In this document: positions 22,831 to 31,554 of the stretch, piece by piece
How the letters are laid out: every line of letters begins with the position of its first letter
Numbering within the stretch: the first letter of the stretch is position 1
Origin: Verrucomicrobiota bacterium
GTDB taxonomy: Bacteria; Verrucomicrobiota; Verrucomicrobiia; Opitutales; UBA2995
DNA length: 34,523 nt
Direction of reading: 5' to 3'
Assembly (NCBI GenBank): GCA_027622555.1
Contig: JAQBYJ010000062.1
Coordinates: forward strand, 1 to 34,523
Notes under the pieces: generated by a model
The model's input: the letters and a program-made list of their open reading frames with translations, nothing else
Database searches by the model: none
Told to the model about the DNA's origin: nothing
Made by a program: the position numbers and the translations under genes

Positions 22831-24180
22831 TTAGTCTTTGAATTCTACTATTCTCAACAGAAAGGGTTTAGATAGTACAGGTCCCATTCGCTTGAGAGCC
22901 CGAACCGCATTCGCGATGGCGGATTCAGAACATTCGTGAGTTGTAAGTATTAAGGTCGCAGACCCCCTCTTTTCTTTTGATCCGAATTCTGGATCCAGTT
23001 CCTGAGAGACACGTGCAATACTTATTTTTTCTTTAGCCATTACAGCTGTCAATTTCGATAGAACGCCAGGTTGATCTACCACAGTCAGCCGGAGATAAAA
23101 GCAAGAAGAGACCTCTTCCAATTTAGCAATTTGCAAAGGCTCGACACTGGATGCCAGCGGGTCGTTCTGATCATCTATGAGATTCATGAATTTAGTTCCT
23201 TGATTAGCAAATACTGCATCTGCGATATCACCAATCACAGCACTCGCGGTTGCGTCTTCACCTGCTCCTCGACCAATGTGAACTGTCGTCCCAACAACAT
23301 CTCCACTCACGCAAACTGCATTATAAACATCATCAACCCTGCCAAGGATATGAGACTTGGAAACCAAGGCAGGATAAGCCCCGACAAATAATCGGTTTTT
23401 CTTTGAATCACATTCGATTGAAGCAAGATGCTTGATGCGATAACCCATAGCATCCGCCACGACCATATCACCTGTAGTTACTTCACGTATTCCCTCGATT
23501 AGCATTTGTTTCATCGGGATCCATTTTCCGTGGGCAAGGTAAGCTAGAATTCCTGCTTTGTGCGCCGCATCGATTCCATCGACATCAAGACTTTCGTCTG
23601 CTTCGGCATACCCAAGAGATTTTGCTTCTGCGAGGATCTCACCGAAGGATTTTCCTTCGGCTTGCATACGAGTGAGAATGTAATTGCACGTCCCGTTAAG
23701 TATGCCTCGAATCTGAGGGAATCGATTGGCTACCAATCCTTCACGAATGGATTTAATTATCGGTATTCCGCCAGCGACACTAGCTTCGAAAAATAAGTGA
23801 CCTTTAGAGCTTTTGGCAGCGCGGATGATTTGATTTCCATACTCACAAAGAAGCGCCTTATTTGCCGTAACCACACTTTTGCCATTTTTGAGTGCTTGAA
23901 GCGTTAGCTCCTTGGCGATTTTAGTGCCACCAATTAACTCACACACAATTTGGATCGAAGGATCGTTGACCACTTCAAATCCATCCTCAGTTAAAATCAG
24001 TGGATCAACTTTGATTCCGCGCTTAAGCTGCTTATTACGTACCGCTATTTTTGAAATATTGAGTCTCACACCTAATCGAGACTCCAGAAGTTTTCGGTTT
24101 CGATTTAAATGCTTGAGAACGCCTTGGCCCACAACACCGAGACCAAGAATTCCAATATTTACGATAGGTTTATCCGCCAT
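22831..24180 (-). CDS. hom: Homoserine dehydrogenase
   Basis: Reduces aspartate semialdehyde to homoserine with NAD(P)H. The 449 residues begin with a Rossmann fold (IGILGLGVVGQGV, residues 9-21). Then come TANKALL, FEASVAGGIPIIKSIREGL, LNGTCNYILTRM and GYAEADESLDVDGIDAAHKAGILA, all standard for the enzyme. A C-terminal ACT domain (about 365-440, LRLTVVDQPGVLSKLTAVM) marks the long, feedback-regulated form, usually threonine-sensitive. It is packed between plsY (2 bases) and lysC (4 bases). The asd gene that links LysC to Hom is not in the window. Confidence 0.96.
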   Translation of the reverse strand: MADKPIVNIGILGLGVVGQGVLKHLNRNRKLLESRLGVRLNISKIAVRNKQLKRGIKVDPLILTEDGFEVVNDPSIQIVCELIGGTKIAKELTLQALKNGKSVVTANKALLCEYGNQIIRAAKSSKGHLFFEASVAGGIPIIKSIREGLVANRFPQIRGILNGTCNYILTRMQAEGKSFGEILAEAKSLGYAEADESLDVDGIDAAHKAGILAYLAHGKWIPMKQMLIEGIREVTTGDMVVADAMGYRIKHLASIECDSKKNRLFVGAYPALVSKSHILGRVDDVYNAVCVSGDVVGTTVHIGRGAGEDATASAVIGDIADAVFANQGTKFMNLIDDQNDPLASSVEPLQIAKLEEVSSCFYLRLTVVDQPGVLSKLTAVMAKEKISIARVSQELDPEFGSKEKRGSATLILTTHECSESAIANAVRALKRMGPVLSKPFLLRIVEFKD

Positions 24181-24182
24181 GG

Positions 24183-24803
24183 TTAATTTGCCTGATCAGG
24201 CTTTCTGGAAAATCGATTTTCAGTGCCGTTCATTAAGCGTTGGATATTCGACTTGTGACGAACGATGAGCAAGGCGGCAATTAGACCACAAAACCCAATA
24301 ACCCACGGTGATTCCTTTAGAAAAAAAGCGGATATCGGCAGGCTAACTCCAAACAGAATGGAGGCGAGAGATACATAGCGAAGCGTGTAATAAAACACTA
24401 CCCAAACAAACACACCAATAAGCAATACAAAGGGTGCTAACGCCAGGAAACCTCCCATGGTAGTTGCGACACCCTTCCCCCCCCGAAAACGAAGAAATAT
24501 TGAAAAACTGTGTCCGGTGATTGCAGAGATAATGGCCACAATCGCTAACAGTTCCCGGCTTTCTTGAACAGCAATTAAAAGTGGCAACAAGGCAGCAATA
24601 AATCCTTTGAGAAAATCCAAAATAAAAACCGTGTTACCTGCGGTTTTTCCCAGAATTCGTTTCACATTAGTAGCACCCGGATTGCAGCTGCCTTCCTTGA
24701 AGATATCAATGCCCCTCCTTTTACAAATAATAGTAGCAAACGAAATCGATCCCAACAAATACCCTGCGGTACATGCCAGAATGATCTGCAGTGATAAATG
24801 CAT
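24183..24803 (-). CDS. plsY: Glycerol-3-phosphate acyltransferase PlsY
   Basis: Acylates glycerol 3-phosphate using acyl-phosphate, the first step of phosphatidic acid synthesis, in the inner membrane. The 206 residues include several membrane helices and the conserved loops: GSISFATI, then EGSCNPGATNVKR (the SxNxGATN motif 1), GHSFSIFLRFRGGKGVATTMG (motif 2), and a closing LIVRHKSNIQRLMNGTENR. The gene is inserted in an amino-acid operon, 2 bases before hom and 25 bases after serA, which is a positional rather than a pathway link. Its partner plsX is not seen here. CdsA at 6.3 kb acts further along the same lipid route. Confidence 0.94.
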   Translation of the reverse strand: MHLSLQIILACTAGYLLGSISFATIICKRRGIDIFKEGSCNPGATNVKRILGKTAGNTVFILDFLKGFIAALLPLLIAVQESRELLAIVAIISAITGHSFSIFLRFRGGKGVATTMGGFLALAPFVLLIGVFVWVVFYYTLRYVSLASILFGVSLPISAFFLKESPWVIGFCGLIAALLIVRHKSNIQRLMNGTENRFSRKPDQAN

Positions 24804-24828
24804 AATTCGAAATTACAACAAACTATGG

Positions 24829-26418
24829 CTAAAGAGAAACAACCAAAACGGATTTAATGTTTTCATTGGAGGAGATTTCCTGAAAAGCAGATTCGCTAGG
24901 CGCTGTATCTAGATTAATTACATTGAGTGCGAGGCCGCCGACATGATTTCTACTTAGAGACATGGAAGCAATGTTCACTCCATTTTTTCCTAATATGGTT
25001 CCTAGCGTTCCTACAATCCCGGGTACATCCTGATTCTCCAACACAAGCATTATACCTTCCGGGGAAGCTTCAACATCGCGACCATTAATGTGCACGATTC
25101 GCGGCATACACGCTTTGCCGATTAAGGTGCCTTGTACCGAGTAAGTTTCACCGTTTGCGCCGGTGGCTTCCAAAACAATCAATTCGTTGTAGTCGCGTTC
25201 TTTACTGGATTTGACCACTTCATTCTCGATACCCAACTGCTTCATCAAGGTTGGCGCATTAACTGAATTCACATTATCACCACTGATTACCTTGAGGTAA
25301 CCTTGTAAAATACTCCGAGTTAAAGGATTGGCATCAAACTCAACAATTTTTCCAAAATAGGTGATTTTGATTTTGGTAACCTGATCAGGGGTGATTTGTT
25401 TTAGAAAGCTTCCGAGGAGTTCACCCAGGTGAAGATAAGGAGCAAGCGCCTCCAGCGTTTTCCCATCAACGGACGGCATATTTATCGCATTTTGAATTAC
25501 TCCACCTTGAACGGCAAGGACGACCGCTTCAGCGATTTCAACTCCAACACTCTCCTGAGCCTCGATGGTTGAAGCTCCCAGATGCGGAGTAAGAACAAGA
25601 TTGTGAAGACTTCTCATCTGGCTATCTTCTGCCAGTGGTTCGTTTTCGTAGACATCCAGTCCCGCGTAAGCCACCTTGCCTGACTCGATAGCATCTACCA
25701 AATCATCTTGATTAATTATTCCACCTCGAGCGCAGTTGAATAATCGGACGCCATCTTTCATTTTTGCGATGGAATCTTTGTTGACCATATTCCGGGTAGC
25801 ATCGGTCAAAGGCATGTGAACCGTAATAAAATCTGCTACCTCAAATACGCCTTCCAGCGTCATCGCTTCTACTCCCATTTGTTTGGCACGGCTCTCTACC
25901 AGGTACGGATCGTATGCGACCACACGCATTCCAAAAGCCTGGGCACGCGATGCGAGTTCGGCACCAATCCTTCCAAGACCTAGAATCCCGAGCGTCTTTC
26001 GAAAGACTTCTACTCCACCATAAATTTTTCGATCCCAGCGTCCAGCCGTCATAGAGGCATTGGCTTGGGCAACTTGGCGAGCGCCACAAAGGATATGCGT
26101 AAAAGTAAGTTCGGCAGTTGCAATAGTGTTACCTCCAGGAGTGTTCATCACCACGACTCCATGTTCGGTAGCTGCATCGATATCTATATTGTCTACCCCA
26201 ACACCGGCACGTCCAACAACTTTCAGGTTTGGTGCAACCTCGAAAACCTCCTTCGTTATCTTTGTTTCACTCCGAACGATTATTCCTGACACGTCTTTGG
26301 CGAGTTCCAGAATCGTTTCGGGTGAAGATCCGTAAGCTTCTATAACTTCAAGACCTTCCTGGTTTCTTAGGAATTCGACGCCACTCGCGGCGATTTTGTC
26401 TGCGACAAGTATTTTCAT
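24829..26418 (-). CDS. serA: D-3-phosphoglycerate dehydrogenase
   Basis: Oxidises 3-phosphoglycerate to start serine synthesis. From the ATG at 26418 the protein has 529 residues (the frame is open 18 codons further, without homology). It shows VGRAGVGVDNID, the NAD loop LGILGLGRIGAELA (GLGRIG, 147-152), the substrate Arg in NCARGGIINQDDL, and the catalytic His in LTPHLGAST. The length is that of the type with an intervening allosteric (ASB) domain (about 320-450) and a C-terminal ACT domain (EGIMLVLENQDVPGIVGTLG), which binds serine in relatives. It is 93 bases after hisS and 25 before plsY. Confidence 0.95.
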   Translation of the reverse strand: MKILVADKIAASGVEFLRNQEGLEVIEAYGSSPETILELAKDVSGIIVRSETKITKEVFEVAPNLKVVGRAGVGVDNIDIDAATEHGVVVMNTPGGNTIATAELTFTHILCGARQVAQANASMTAGRWDRKIYGGVEVFRKTLGILGLGRIGAELASRAQAFGMRVVAYDPYLVESRAKQMGVEAMTLEGVFEVADFITVHMPLTDATRNMVNKDSIAKMKDGVRLFNCARGGIINQDDLVDAIESGKVAYAGLDVYENEPLAEDSQMRSLHNLVLTPHLGASTIEAQESVGVEIAEAVVLAVQGGVIQNAINMPSVDGKTLEALAPYLHLGELLGSFLKQITPDQVTKIKITYFGKIVEFDANPLTRSILQGYLKVISGDNVNSVNAPTLMKQLGIENEVVKSSKERDYNELIVLEATGANGETYSVQGTLIGKACMPRIVHINGRDVEASPEGIMLVLENQDVPGIVGTLGTILGKNGVNIASMSLSRNHVGGLALNVINLDTAPSESAFQEISSNENIKSVLVVSL

Positions 26419-26511
26419 CAGATGTAGGACAGAAAAGCGGATGAATACAAGAACCCGGATATCGAATTGCAACGACGAAATCAGGCAAGTTAGTCCATAC
26501 CCGTCCGGAAT

Positions 26512-27834
26512 CTAACTTTGATCCAGATCAATAAAGCTTTCACTCAATCTGACCAGTGGAACTTCAAGCTCATCTCCTGTGCCCAGATTTTTTATTTTAG
26601 CCACACCTCGGGCAACTTCATCTTCACCAAAAATTGCAGCCCAACGCGCACCACTTTCGTTTGCAGCTTTGAACTGTTTCCCAAATCCAACATTTCGGAT
26701 GGGGTATTCCACTGAAAAGCCAGCTTCTCGCAGTAACTGAATTTGCCCAAGCGCAGCAGAAAGAGTTTCATCACTGCTAATGATGGCGTAAACATCTGGT
26801 GATTGAATGTAATTCGGCAATAACCCTTTCTCCTCCAGAAAGTCCTTAATAACAACATCCCCCATGGCGAACCCGACAGCTGGAAGGTCCGGGCCTCCCA
26901 ACCTTTTAACAAGGTGGTCGTAGCGACCCCCACCTGCAATTGCTCGATGGTCGCCTTGAATGTCAAAAGCCTCAAAAACAAACCCGGTATAATAAGCAAG
27001 CCCCCGAACGATTCCCAAATCAATTCTAATAAAAGAAGCCATTCCCATCGCTTTAAGTCGATTCACCAGAGAATCCCAACCTTCTAATCGTTCACTCAGC
27101 TCGGAAGCCAGACTGGCATCTTGAACATGGGCAGTGAAGAACTTCTTCAAATCATCAAGTTCCCGTATTTTGGTAAGCGTATCAACTTTTGCCAAAAAAT
27201 CTTCGGTAGCTTCATTAAAAAACGGCCGAAGTTTTTCCTCCATCGTCTCCCTAGGTAGCCGTTCGAGCTTGTCGATTAGTCCCAGAACCGCGAAAACTGA
27301 TTCTTCATCGAGTCCCAGACTCTTTAAATAAAGAACCCATAGGTGACGGTCACTGATTCGAATTACAAAATCTTCCGCCCCCAGCCCCATAACAGTCAGG
27401 CTTTGAATCAGGGTAGCAATAATTTCGGCATCAGCTCCCACTCCTGGTTCACCAAAAATATCAGCATTAAATTGATAGAATGAGCGCAGCCTCCCCTTTT
27501 GCATTCGCTCGTAACGAAAATTCTCTTCGATACAAAACCATTTGATGGGTCGTTTGAGCGCATTGGCTCGTGCGGCAATCATGCGAGCAAGGCTCGGTGT
27601 CATCTCTGGCCTTAAGGCAACCGAGCGGCCACCTTTATCTTCGAAGGCAAATAGTTGATCTACAATTTCGTCTCCCGACTTCTGTTTAAAAAGATCCAAT
27701 GACTCCAGTATGGGTCCATCGTACTCTTTGAAGTTATAAGACTGTGCCGTTTTTCTCCAACTTCGAAACAGGTGATTCCGGACTGCGCAGTCCTCAGGAT
27801 AAAAGTCCCGGAATCCTGGAAGCGTTTTAAACAT
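26512..27834 (-). CDS. hisS: Histidyl-tRNA synthetase
   Basis: A class II synthetase charging tRNA-His. The 440 residues carry motif 1 around LFKQKSGDEIVDQLFAF, motif 2 as ENFRYERMQKGRLRSFYQFN, the HisA loop VRGLAYYTGFVFEAF, GGGRYDHLVKRLGG, and motif 3 as PAVGFAMGDVV. A C-terminal anticodon-binding domain follows. In the usual HisA motif RGLDYYTG the Asp is Ala here (RGLAYYTG), which occurs in some lineages. HisZ was considered, but the C-terminal domain and intact motifs favour the true synthetase. The start is 36 bases after the HU stop. Confidence 0.93.
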   Translation of the reverse strand: MFKTLPGFRDFYPEDCAVRNHLFRSWRKTAQSYNFKEYDGPILESLDLFKQKSGDEIVDQLFAFEDKGGRSVALRPEMTPSLARMIAARANALKRPIKWFCIEENFRYERMQKGRLRSFYQFNADIFGEPGVGADAEIIATLIQSLTVMGLGAEDFVIRISDRHLWVLYLKSLGLDEESVFAVLGLIDKLERLPRETMEEKLRPFFNEATEDFLAKVDTLTKIRELDDLKKFFTAHVQDASLASELSERLEGWDSLVNRLKAMGMASFIRIDLGIVRGLAYYTGFVFEAFDIQGDHRAIAGGGRYDHLVKRLGGPDLPAVGFAMGDVVIKDFLEEKGLLPNYIQSPDVYAIISSDETLSAALGQIQLLREAGFSVEYPIRNVGFGKQFKAANESGARWAAIFGEDEVARGVAKIKNLGTGDELEVPLVRLSESFIDLDQS

Positions 27835-27854
27835 CTAGTGCGGCAGGAGTGAAG

Positions 27855-27869
27855 CGCGCTACCAGCGCG
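27855..27869 (-). repeat. GC-rich hairpin between HU and hisS
   Basis: CGCGCT (27855-27860) and AGCGCG (27864-27869) form a perfect 6-bp GC-rich stem with a 3-base loop, two bases after the HU stop. No T-tract follows on the minus strand. It may therefore slow or protect the HU message from 3' decay, allowing more HU than HisS, instead of ending transcription. That is inference. Confidence 0.4.
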
Positions 27870-27870
27870 G

Positions 27871-28185
27871 TCAAGAATTAAGAGAACCCAACTCCAGGTC
27901 CTTGAGATTTGCCTTCAGCTCTTTTCCCGCTTTGAACTTCACAACCGCACGTGTTGGTATAACGACATCCTTTTCAGGTTTATTGGGATTACGACCTATA
28001 CGGGATTTGCGAACTTGAATTTCAAAAACACCGAAGTTTCTCAACTCGACATTCTGACCTCTACTTAAAGCGTTGGCAATTGCATCCAACGTCAGTTGAA
28101 CAACCTCCTTGACTTCTTTTTGAGGATAATTGGTTTTCTGGTATATATCCAGAACGATATCTCGCTTAGTTAAATTATCTGACAT
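27871..28185 (-). CDS. HU/IHF-family DNA-binding protein
   Basis: A 104-residue nucleoid protein that bends DNA as a dimer. The fold is plain: N-terminal helices (TKRDIVLDIYQKTNYPQKEV), GQNVELRNFGVFEIQ, the DNA-binding arm RIGRNPNKPEKDVVIPTRAV with the conserved RNP, and VKFKAGKELK. A tail of about ten residues extends beyond normal HU (90 aa). Whether it is HU-like or IHF-like cannot be decided from one subunit. It diverges from the ClpX-like gene across 105 bases and heads the long minus-strand run. Confidence 0.93.
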   Translation of the reverse strand: MSDNLTKRDIVLDIYQKTNYPQKEVKEVVQLTLDAIANALSRGQNVELRNFGVFEIQVRKSRIGRNPNKPEKDVVIPTRAVVKFKAGKELKANLKDLELGSLNS

Positions 28186-28290
28186 AGGGACTTTAGCTCC
28201 GATTGATGCTTAAAATTGACCACTACCAAAAAATCCGAATTTCCATACGTCAATGGCAAAGAAATATTTGCTGTATAAATTTCCAAGTTC

Positions 28291-29913
28291 ATGAGTGACA
28301 AAGATACAAAAAATCCATTCGAAGAAATCCAGAAACAACTTCAGGAGCTCCTAAAAACCAGTAACCCAAATGTGACCATAAGCCCGTTTGTTCCTGCTCA
28401 ACAAACTCCTCCTCCTTCTTATGGATCAGCAGAAGAAAGTGCCGAGCAAGATGAAGTATTGAAACGAATTCGCGCATTCAATAGAAAGCCAAAAGAAATC
28501 CGTGATTACCTCGACCGTTACGTGATTCGTCAGGATGAGGCCAAAAAAGTCTTATCTGTAGCCATTTGTGATCACTACAATCACGTCCGCCAATGCATAG
28601 AAGAACCTCGTTTGTCTGAAAAAGAGTACAGCAAACAAAACATTCTTCTTCTTGGACCCACCGGTGTTGGGAAGACTTACTTGATGAGGAACATAGCCAA
28701 ACTCATCGGCGTTCCCTTTGTCAAAGCTGACGCCACAAAATTCAGTGAGACCGGTTATGTGGGCAACGATGTGGAAGACTTGGTTCGAGATCTTTACAAA
28801 GTAGCAAACAACAATGCCGATCTGGCACAATACGGCATTATTTATATAGATGAGATCGACAAGATTGCCGGCAACGCATCCAACGGCGGTAAAGATGTAT
28901 CTGGCCGAGGGGTGCAAATCAATTTATTGAAATTGATGGAAGAAGCCGACGTGAACCTGTTTAGCCCGAACGATATGATGAGCCAGATGCAGGCCATGAT
29001 GAGTATGGGTCGCGATTCCAAGAAACAAAAACGCACATTGAGCACAAAGAACATTTTGTTTATCGTTTCCGGTGCATTCGACAAATTGGCAGAAAACGTT
29101 CGCAAACGATTGGATCAAGGACAGATCGGATTCTCCTCCAAACGAAAGGAAGAAGAAATCAATGACTCTCATTTTTTAAACCTAACCGAAACTCGGGATT
29201 TCATAGATTATGGTTTCGAGCCTGAATTCATAGGTCGACTCCCCGTTCGCGTGGCATGTGAGTCTCTATCAGCCGACGACCTTGGACAGATTCTCAAAAA
29301 TTCAGAAGGCAGTATACTCGACCAATACCATCGCGACTTCAAAGGCTATAACATAGATTTTTCGATCACGGATGGAGCGATTAATGAAATTGCAGACCGA
29401 GCCGCGCGGGAAAAAACGGGTGCCCGAGGTCTAATGACAGTCCTGGAAAAAACCTTTCGCGATTTCAAGTTCGAGCTGTCTTCAACGCTCATTAACAATT
29501 TTGATGTCGATGCCGAGACAATCAAAGATCCTAGAAAAGCATTAACCGAGCTCCTAAATGACAATGAGGGATCACAAAATGAGTTTCTATTAAAACGAGT
29601 TGAAGAGTTTAAGACTCACTTTCAAGACATGCACGGATTGGAACTTACATTTACGGAAGAGGCTTGTTCCAAGATAGTCGACCTTGCCATCGAGGCGGAC
29701 CGTTCAACCAATTCCATTTGCGAACAGCTTTTCAAAGACTACGAACACGGGCTGAAAATCGTTAACAGAAATTCCGCCCAATCGACTTTTCTCATAACAG
29801 CGGAAGCAGTTGAAGATCCAGACGGGGAACTTTCCAAATGGGTTGTGGAAAGTATAAAAGGAAAAGATGAGCCTGAACCGGAGTCGAAAGAAGGTGGTGA
29901 AAATAAGAACTAA
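28291..29913 (+). CDS. clpX: ClpX-like AAA+ unfoldase lacking the zinc-binding domain
   Basis: An ATP-driven unfoldase of the Clp/Hsp100 type. In 540 residues one sees Walker A GPTGVGKT (122-129), the pore loop GYVG (155-158), Walker B IIYIDEID (183-190), DVSGRGVQINLLKLME, sensor-1 region FIVSGAFDKL, and sensor-2 GARGL. An IGF tripeptide (279-281) matches the ClpX loop that docks on ClpP. The N-terminal C4 zinc domain of ordinary ClpX (about 60 residues, CxxC pairs) is absent. The first 60 residues are polar and proline-rich instead. An extra Met-rich stretch (about 222-250, DMMSQMQAMMSMG) precedes sensor 1, and about 100 residues extend the C-terminus. No clpP is next to it. It starts right behind a TATAAA (28274-28279), and ubiE follows after two bases. 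Confidence 0.85.
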   Translation: MSDKDTKNPFEEIQKQLQELLKTSNPNVTISPFVPAQQTPPPSYGSAEESAEQDEVLKRIRAFNRKPKEIRDYLDRYVIRQDEAKKVLSVAICDHYNHVRQCIEEPRLSEKEYSKQNILLLGPTGVGKTYLMRNIAKLIGVPFVKADATKFSETGYVGNDVEDLVRDLYKVANNNADLAQYGIIYIDEIDKIAGNASNGGKDVSGRGVQINLLKLMEEADVNLFSPNDMMSQMQAMMSMGRDSKKQKRTLSTKNILFIVSGAFDKLAENVRKRLDQGQIGFSSKRKEEEINDSHFLNLTETRDFIDYGFEPEFIGRLPVRVACESLSADDLGQILKNSEGSILDQYHRDFKGYNIDFSITDGAINEIADRAAREKTGARGLMTVLEKTFRDFKFELSSTLINNFDVDAETIKDPRKALTELLNDNEGSQNEFLLKRVEEFKTHFQDMHGLELTFTEEACSKIVDLAIEADRSTNSICEQLFKDYEHGLKIVNRNSAQSTFLITAEAVEDPDGELSKWVVESIKGKDEPEPESKEGGENKN

Positions 29914-29915
29914 TC

Positions 29916-30611
29916 ATGCCAGAAGCTGACGCGGTAAGAAGTATGTTTGGCGACATAGCCAAACGCTATGATTTTGCCAATCACCTGTTAAGCGCTGGAA
30001 TGGATTATTGGTGGCGAAGTGTTTTAGTCAGAATGGTGAAACAATCCAATCCATCCGATGTAGCTGATCTAGCTACTGGAAGCGGTGACGTAGCATTTGC
30101 GATTAAGAAAAAACTTGGCAATGCAGTGACCGTTCAGGGATTAGATTTTTGCCAACCGATGTTAGATGAGGCTGAAAAGAAGCGGCTGGTTCGGCAACCA
30201 TCCCCAGACATACATTTTGCCTTAGGCGATATTCAGAATCTGTCACTAGCTACTGATTCAGTTGATGTGGCCACGGTTGCTTTCGGAGTACGCAATTTGG
30301 AAAATCGGCATAAGGGACTTAAGGATATTCGTCGCGCTCTCCGCCCGGGCGGTAAACTATTCATTCTAGAATTTTCCCAACCTTATCGCTGGTTTCAGCC
30401 TATCTATTATAGTTACCTCAAATATATCCTGCCGACAATTGCGGGATGGATCACTAAAAAACCTGAAGCTTATGATTATCTGGGAAATTCGATTGAAGCA
30501 TTTCCAGCCAGGCAATCTCTCATCAAAGAATTGGAACAGGCAGGGTTTTCAGAAGTGTCCGCTCATCGTATGACGCTTGGGATAGTGGCCATTCACCAGG
30601 GAACGGCCTAA
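29916..30611 (+). CDS. ubiE: Demethylmenaquinone / ubiquinone methyltransferase
   Basis: SAM-dependent C-methylation of the quinone ring, the last step of menaquinone synthesis (and one of ubiquinone). The 231 residues carry the UbiE/MenG patterns MFGDIAKRYDFANHLLSAGMDYWWR at the start, the SAM loop DLATGSGDVA, LDFCQPMLDEA, the VAFGVRNLENR block, and the LEFSQP...Y-Y-ILP-I-GW-T end region. Which quinone is used cannot be told from sequence; menaquinone is likelier for this phylum. It begins two bases after the ClpX-like gene, so both share a message. Confidence 0.93.
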   Translation: MPEADAVRSMFGDIAKRYDFANHLLSAGMDYWWRSVLVRMVKQSNPSDVADLATGSGDVAFAIKKKLGNAVTVQGLDFCQPMLDEAEKKRLVRQPSPDIHFALGDIQNLSLATDSVDVATVAFGVRNLENRHKGLKDIRRALRPGGKLFILEFSQPYRWFQPIYYSYLKYILPTIAGWITKKPEAYDYLGNSIEAFPARQSLIKELEQAGFSEVSAHRMTLGIVAIHQGTA

Positions 30612-30742
30612 AAAAGAGTATAACAAAAATTTTCTGGGCTTAATAAGTGCTGTGAAACATGATGTGATTTTACGTTTCTAAACTCTGGTAACCTGACATC
30701 TAAAAGACCAATAATTCAAAATGATTAAAACCAAAGCTTGAA

Positions 30743-30791
30743 AGGTGGTAAATTTTTGGTTTTCTAAAATCTCCAGCGACGCCTACCACCT
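30743..30791 (+). repeat. Inverted repeat AGGTGGTA / TACCACCT in a 5' leader
   Basis: Perfect 8-base arms (30743-30750 and 30784-30791) with a 33-base loop, ending nine bases before the ATG of the small secreted protein at 30801. In RNA it would bring a stem right up to the start codon and may affect translation. It is weaker than a terminator and has no T-tract. Confidence 0.3.
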
Positions 30792-30800
30792 GAATTAATC

Positions 30801-31499
30801 ATGAATTCTAAATTCCTAGTCCTGCTTTTTCCATTAATCCTTCAACCCACTTTTGGACAGACCGAGCAACCTGTGAATCCAGAAGGCTTCAAAGAAGCTA
30901 CGATTTCAGACTTCCTGTCATCCAAATATAAATGGGAAGAAGCTAAGGAGAACCCAGCTCCTAAAGTGCTAATTGAGAATAAAACGCCCTTCAAACCAAT
31001 CGATCAAAAGCTTTCAGAAATAGAAGCCACAATCGAGGCCCGGCTTGTGCCCACATTGGATATCGATGACCCGAACGAAGATATCCCAGAAGATGAATTG
31101 GGTTTAGATACTGTGGATCTTCGAGAATATCAGATCAGCGAATTGTATTCGCCGCTCATGAGGATGTCGGAGCTTAAGGACCTAGATACACTCGATCCCA
31201 GTTCAGGAGCGATTTATTTAACCGAAAAATATTTTTCGGAGATCGAAAATAAATACCTGAATCGTTGGCATATTCCGTTAATCGGCAAATCCCAAGAGCA
31301 GCTGGCAAAAGAACGCTACCAACAAGAGCAGTACCAAACATTCCTGGGTGAAACATCTTCAACCATTTCAGGCCTCGAAAGCTTAAATCCGGCATTGTCC
31401 AAAGAGCTGAGTAAAGAGTTCAAAAATACTCAGTATCAATACAACACCAATAAACAATCCGACGATCTGCGATTTAACGGTCCGGATGCAAAATTTTAA
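30801..31499 (+). CDS. Small secreted protein, unknown function
   Basis: 232 residues with a clear signal peptide (MNSKFLVLLFPLILQPTFGQ, cut near FGQ-TE). The mature protein is acidic and helical in its predicted character, with no cysteines and no motif I recognise. Segments such as DIDDPNEDIPEDELGLDTVDL are very acidic, and the C-terminus is rich in Q, N and S. It stands alone: it is separated from ubiE by 189 bases and converges on the cadherin-repeat gene 55 bases away. An exported structural or binding role is only a guess. Confidence 0.6.
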   Translation: MNSKFLVLLFPLILQPTFGQTEQPVNPEGFKEATISDFLSSKYKWEEAKENPAPKVLIENKTPFKPIDQKLSEIEATIEARLVPTLDIDDPNEDIPEDELGLDTVDLREYQISELYSPLMRMSELKDLDTLDPSSGAIYLTEKYFSEIENKYLNRWHIPLIGKSQEQLAKERYQQEQYQTFLGETSSTISGLESLNPALSKELSKEFKNTQYQYNTNKQSDDLRFNGPDAKF

Positions 31500-31554
31500 G
31501 CTTCTAAAATTGATTGTTTATAGATCAGGCCGGATCATTTAAATCCAAAATTAC

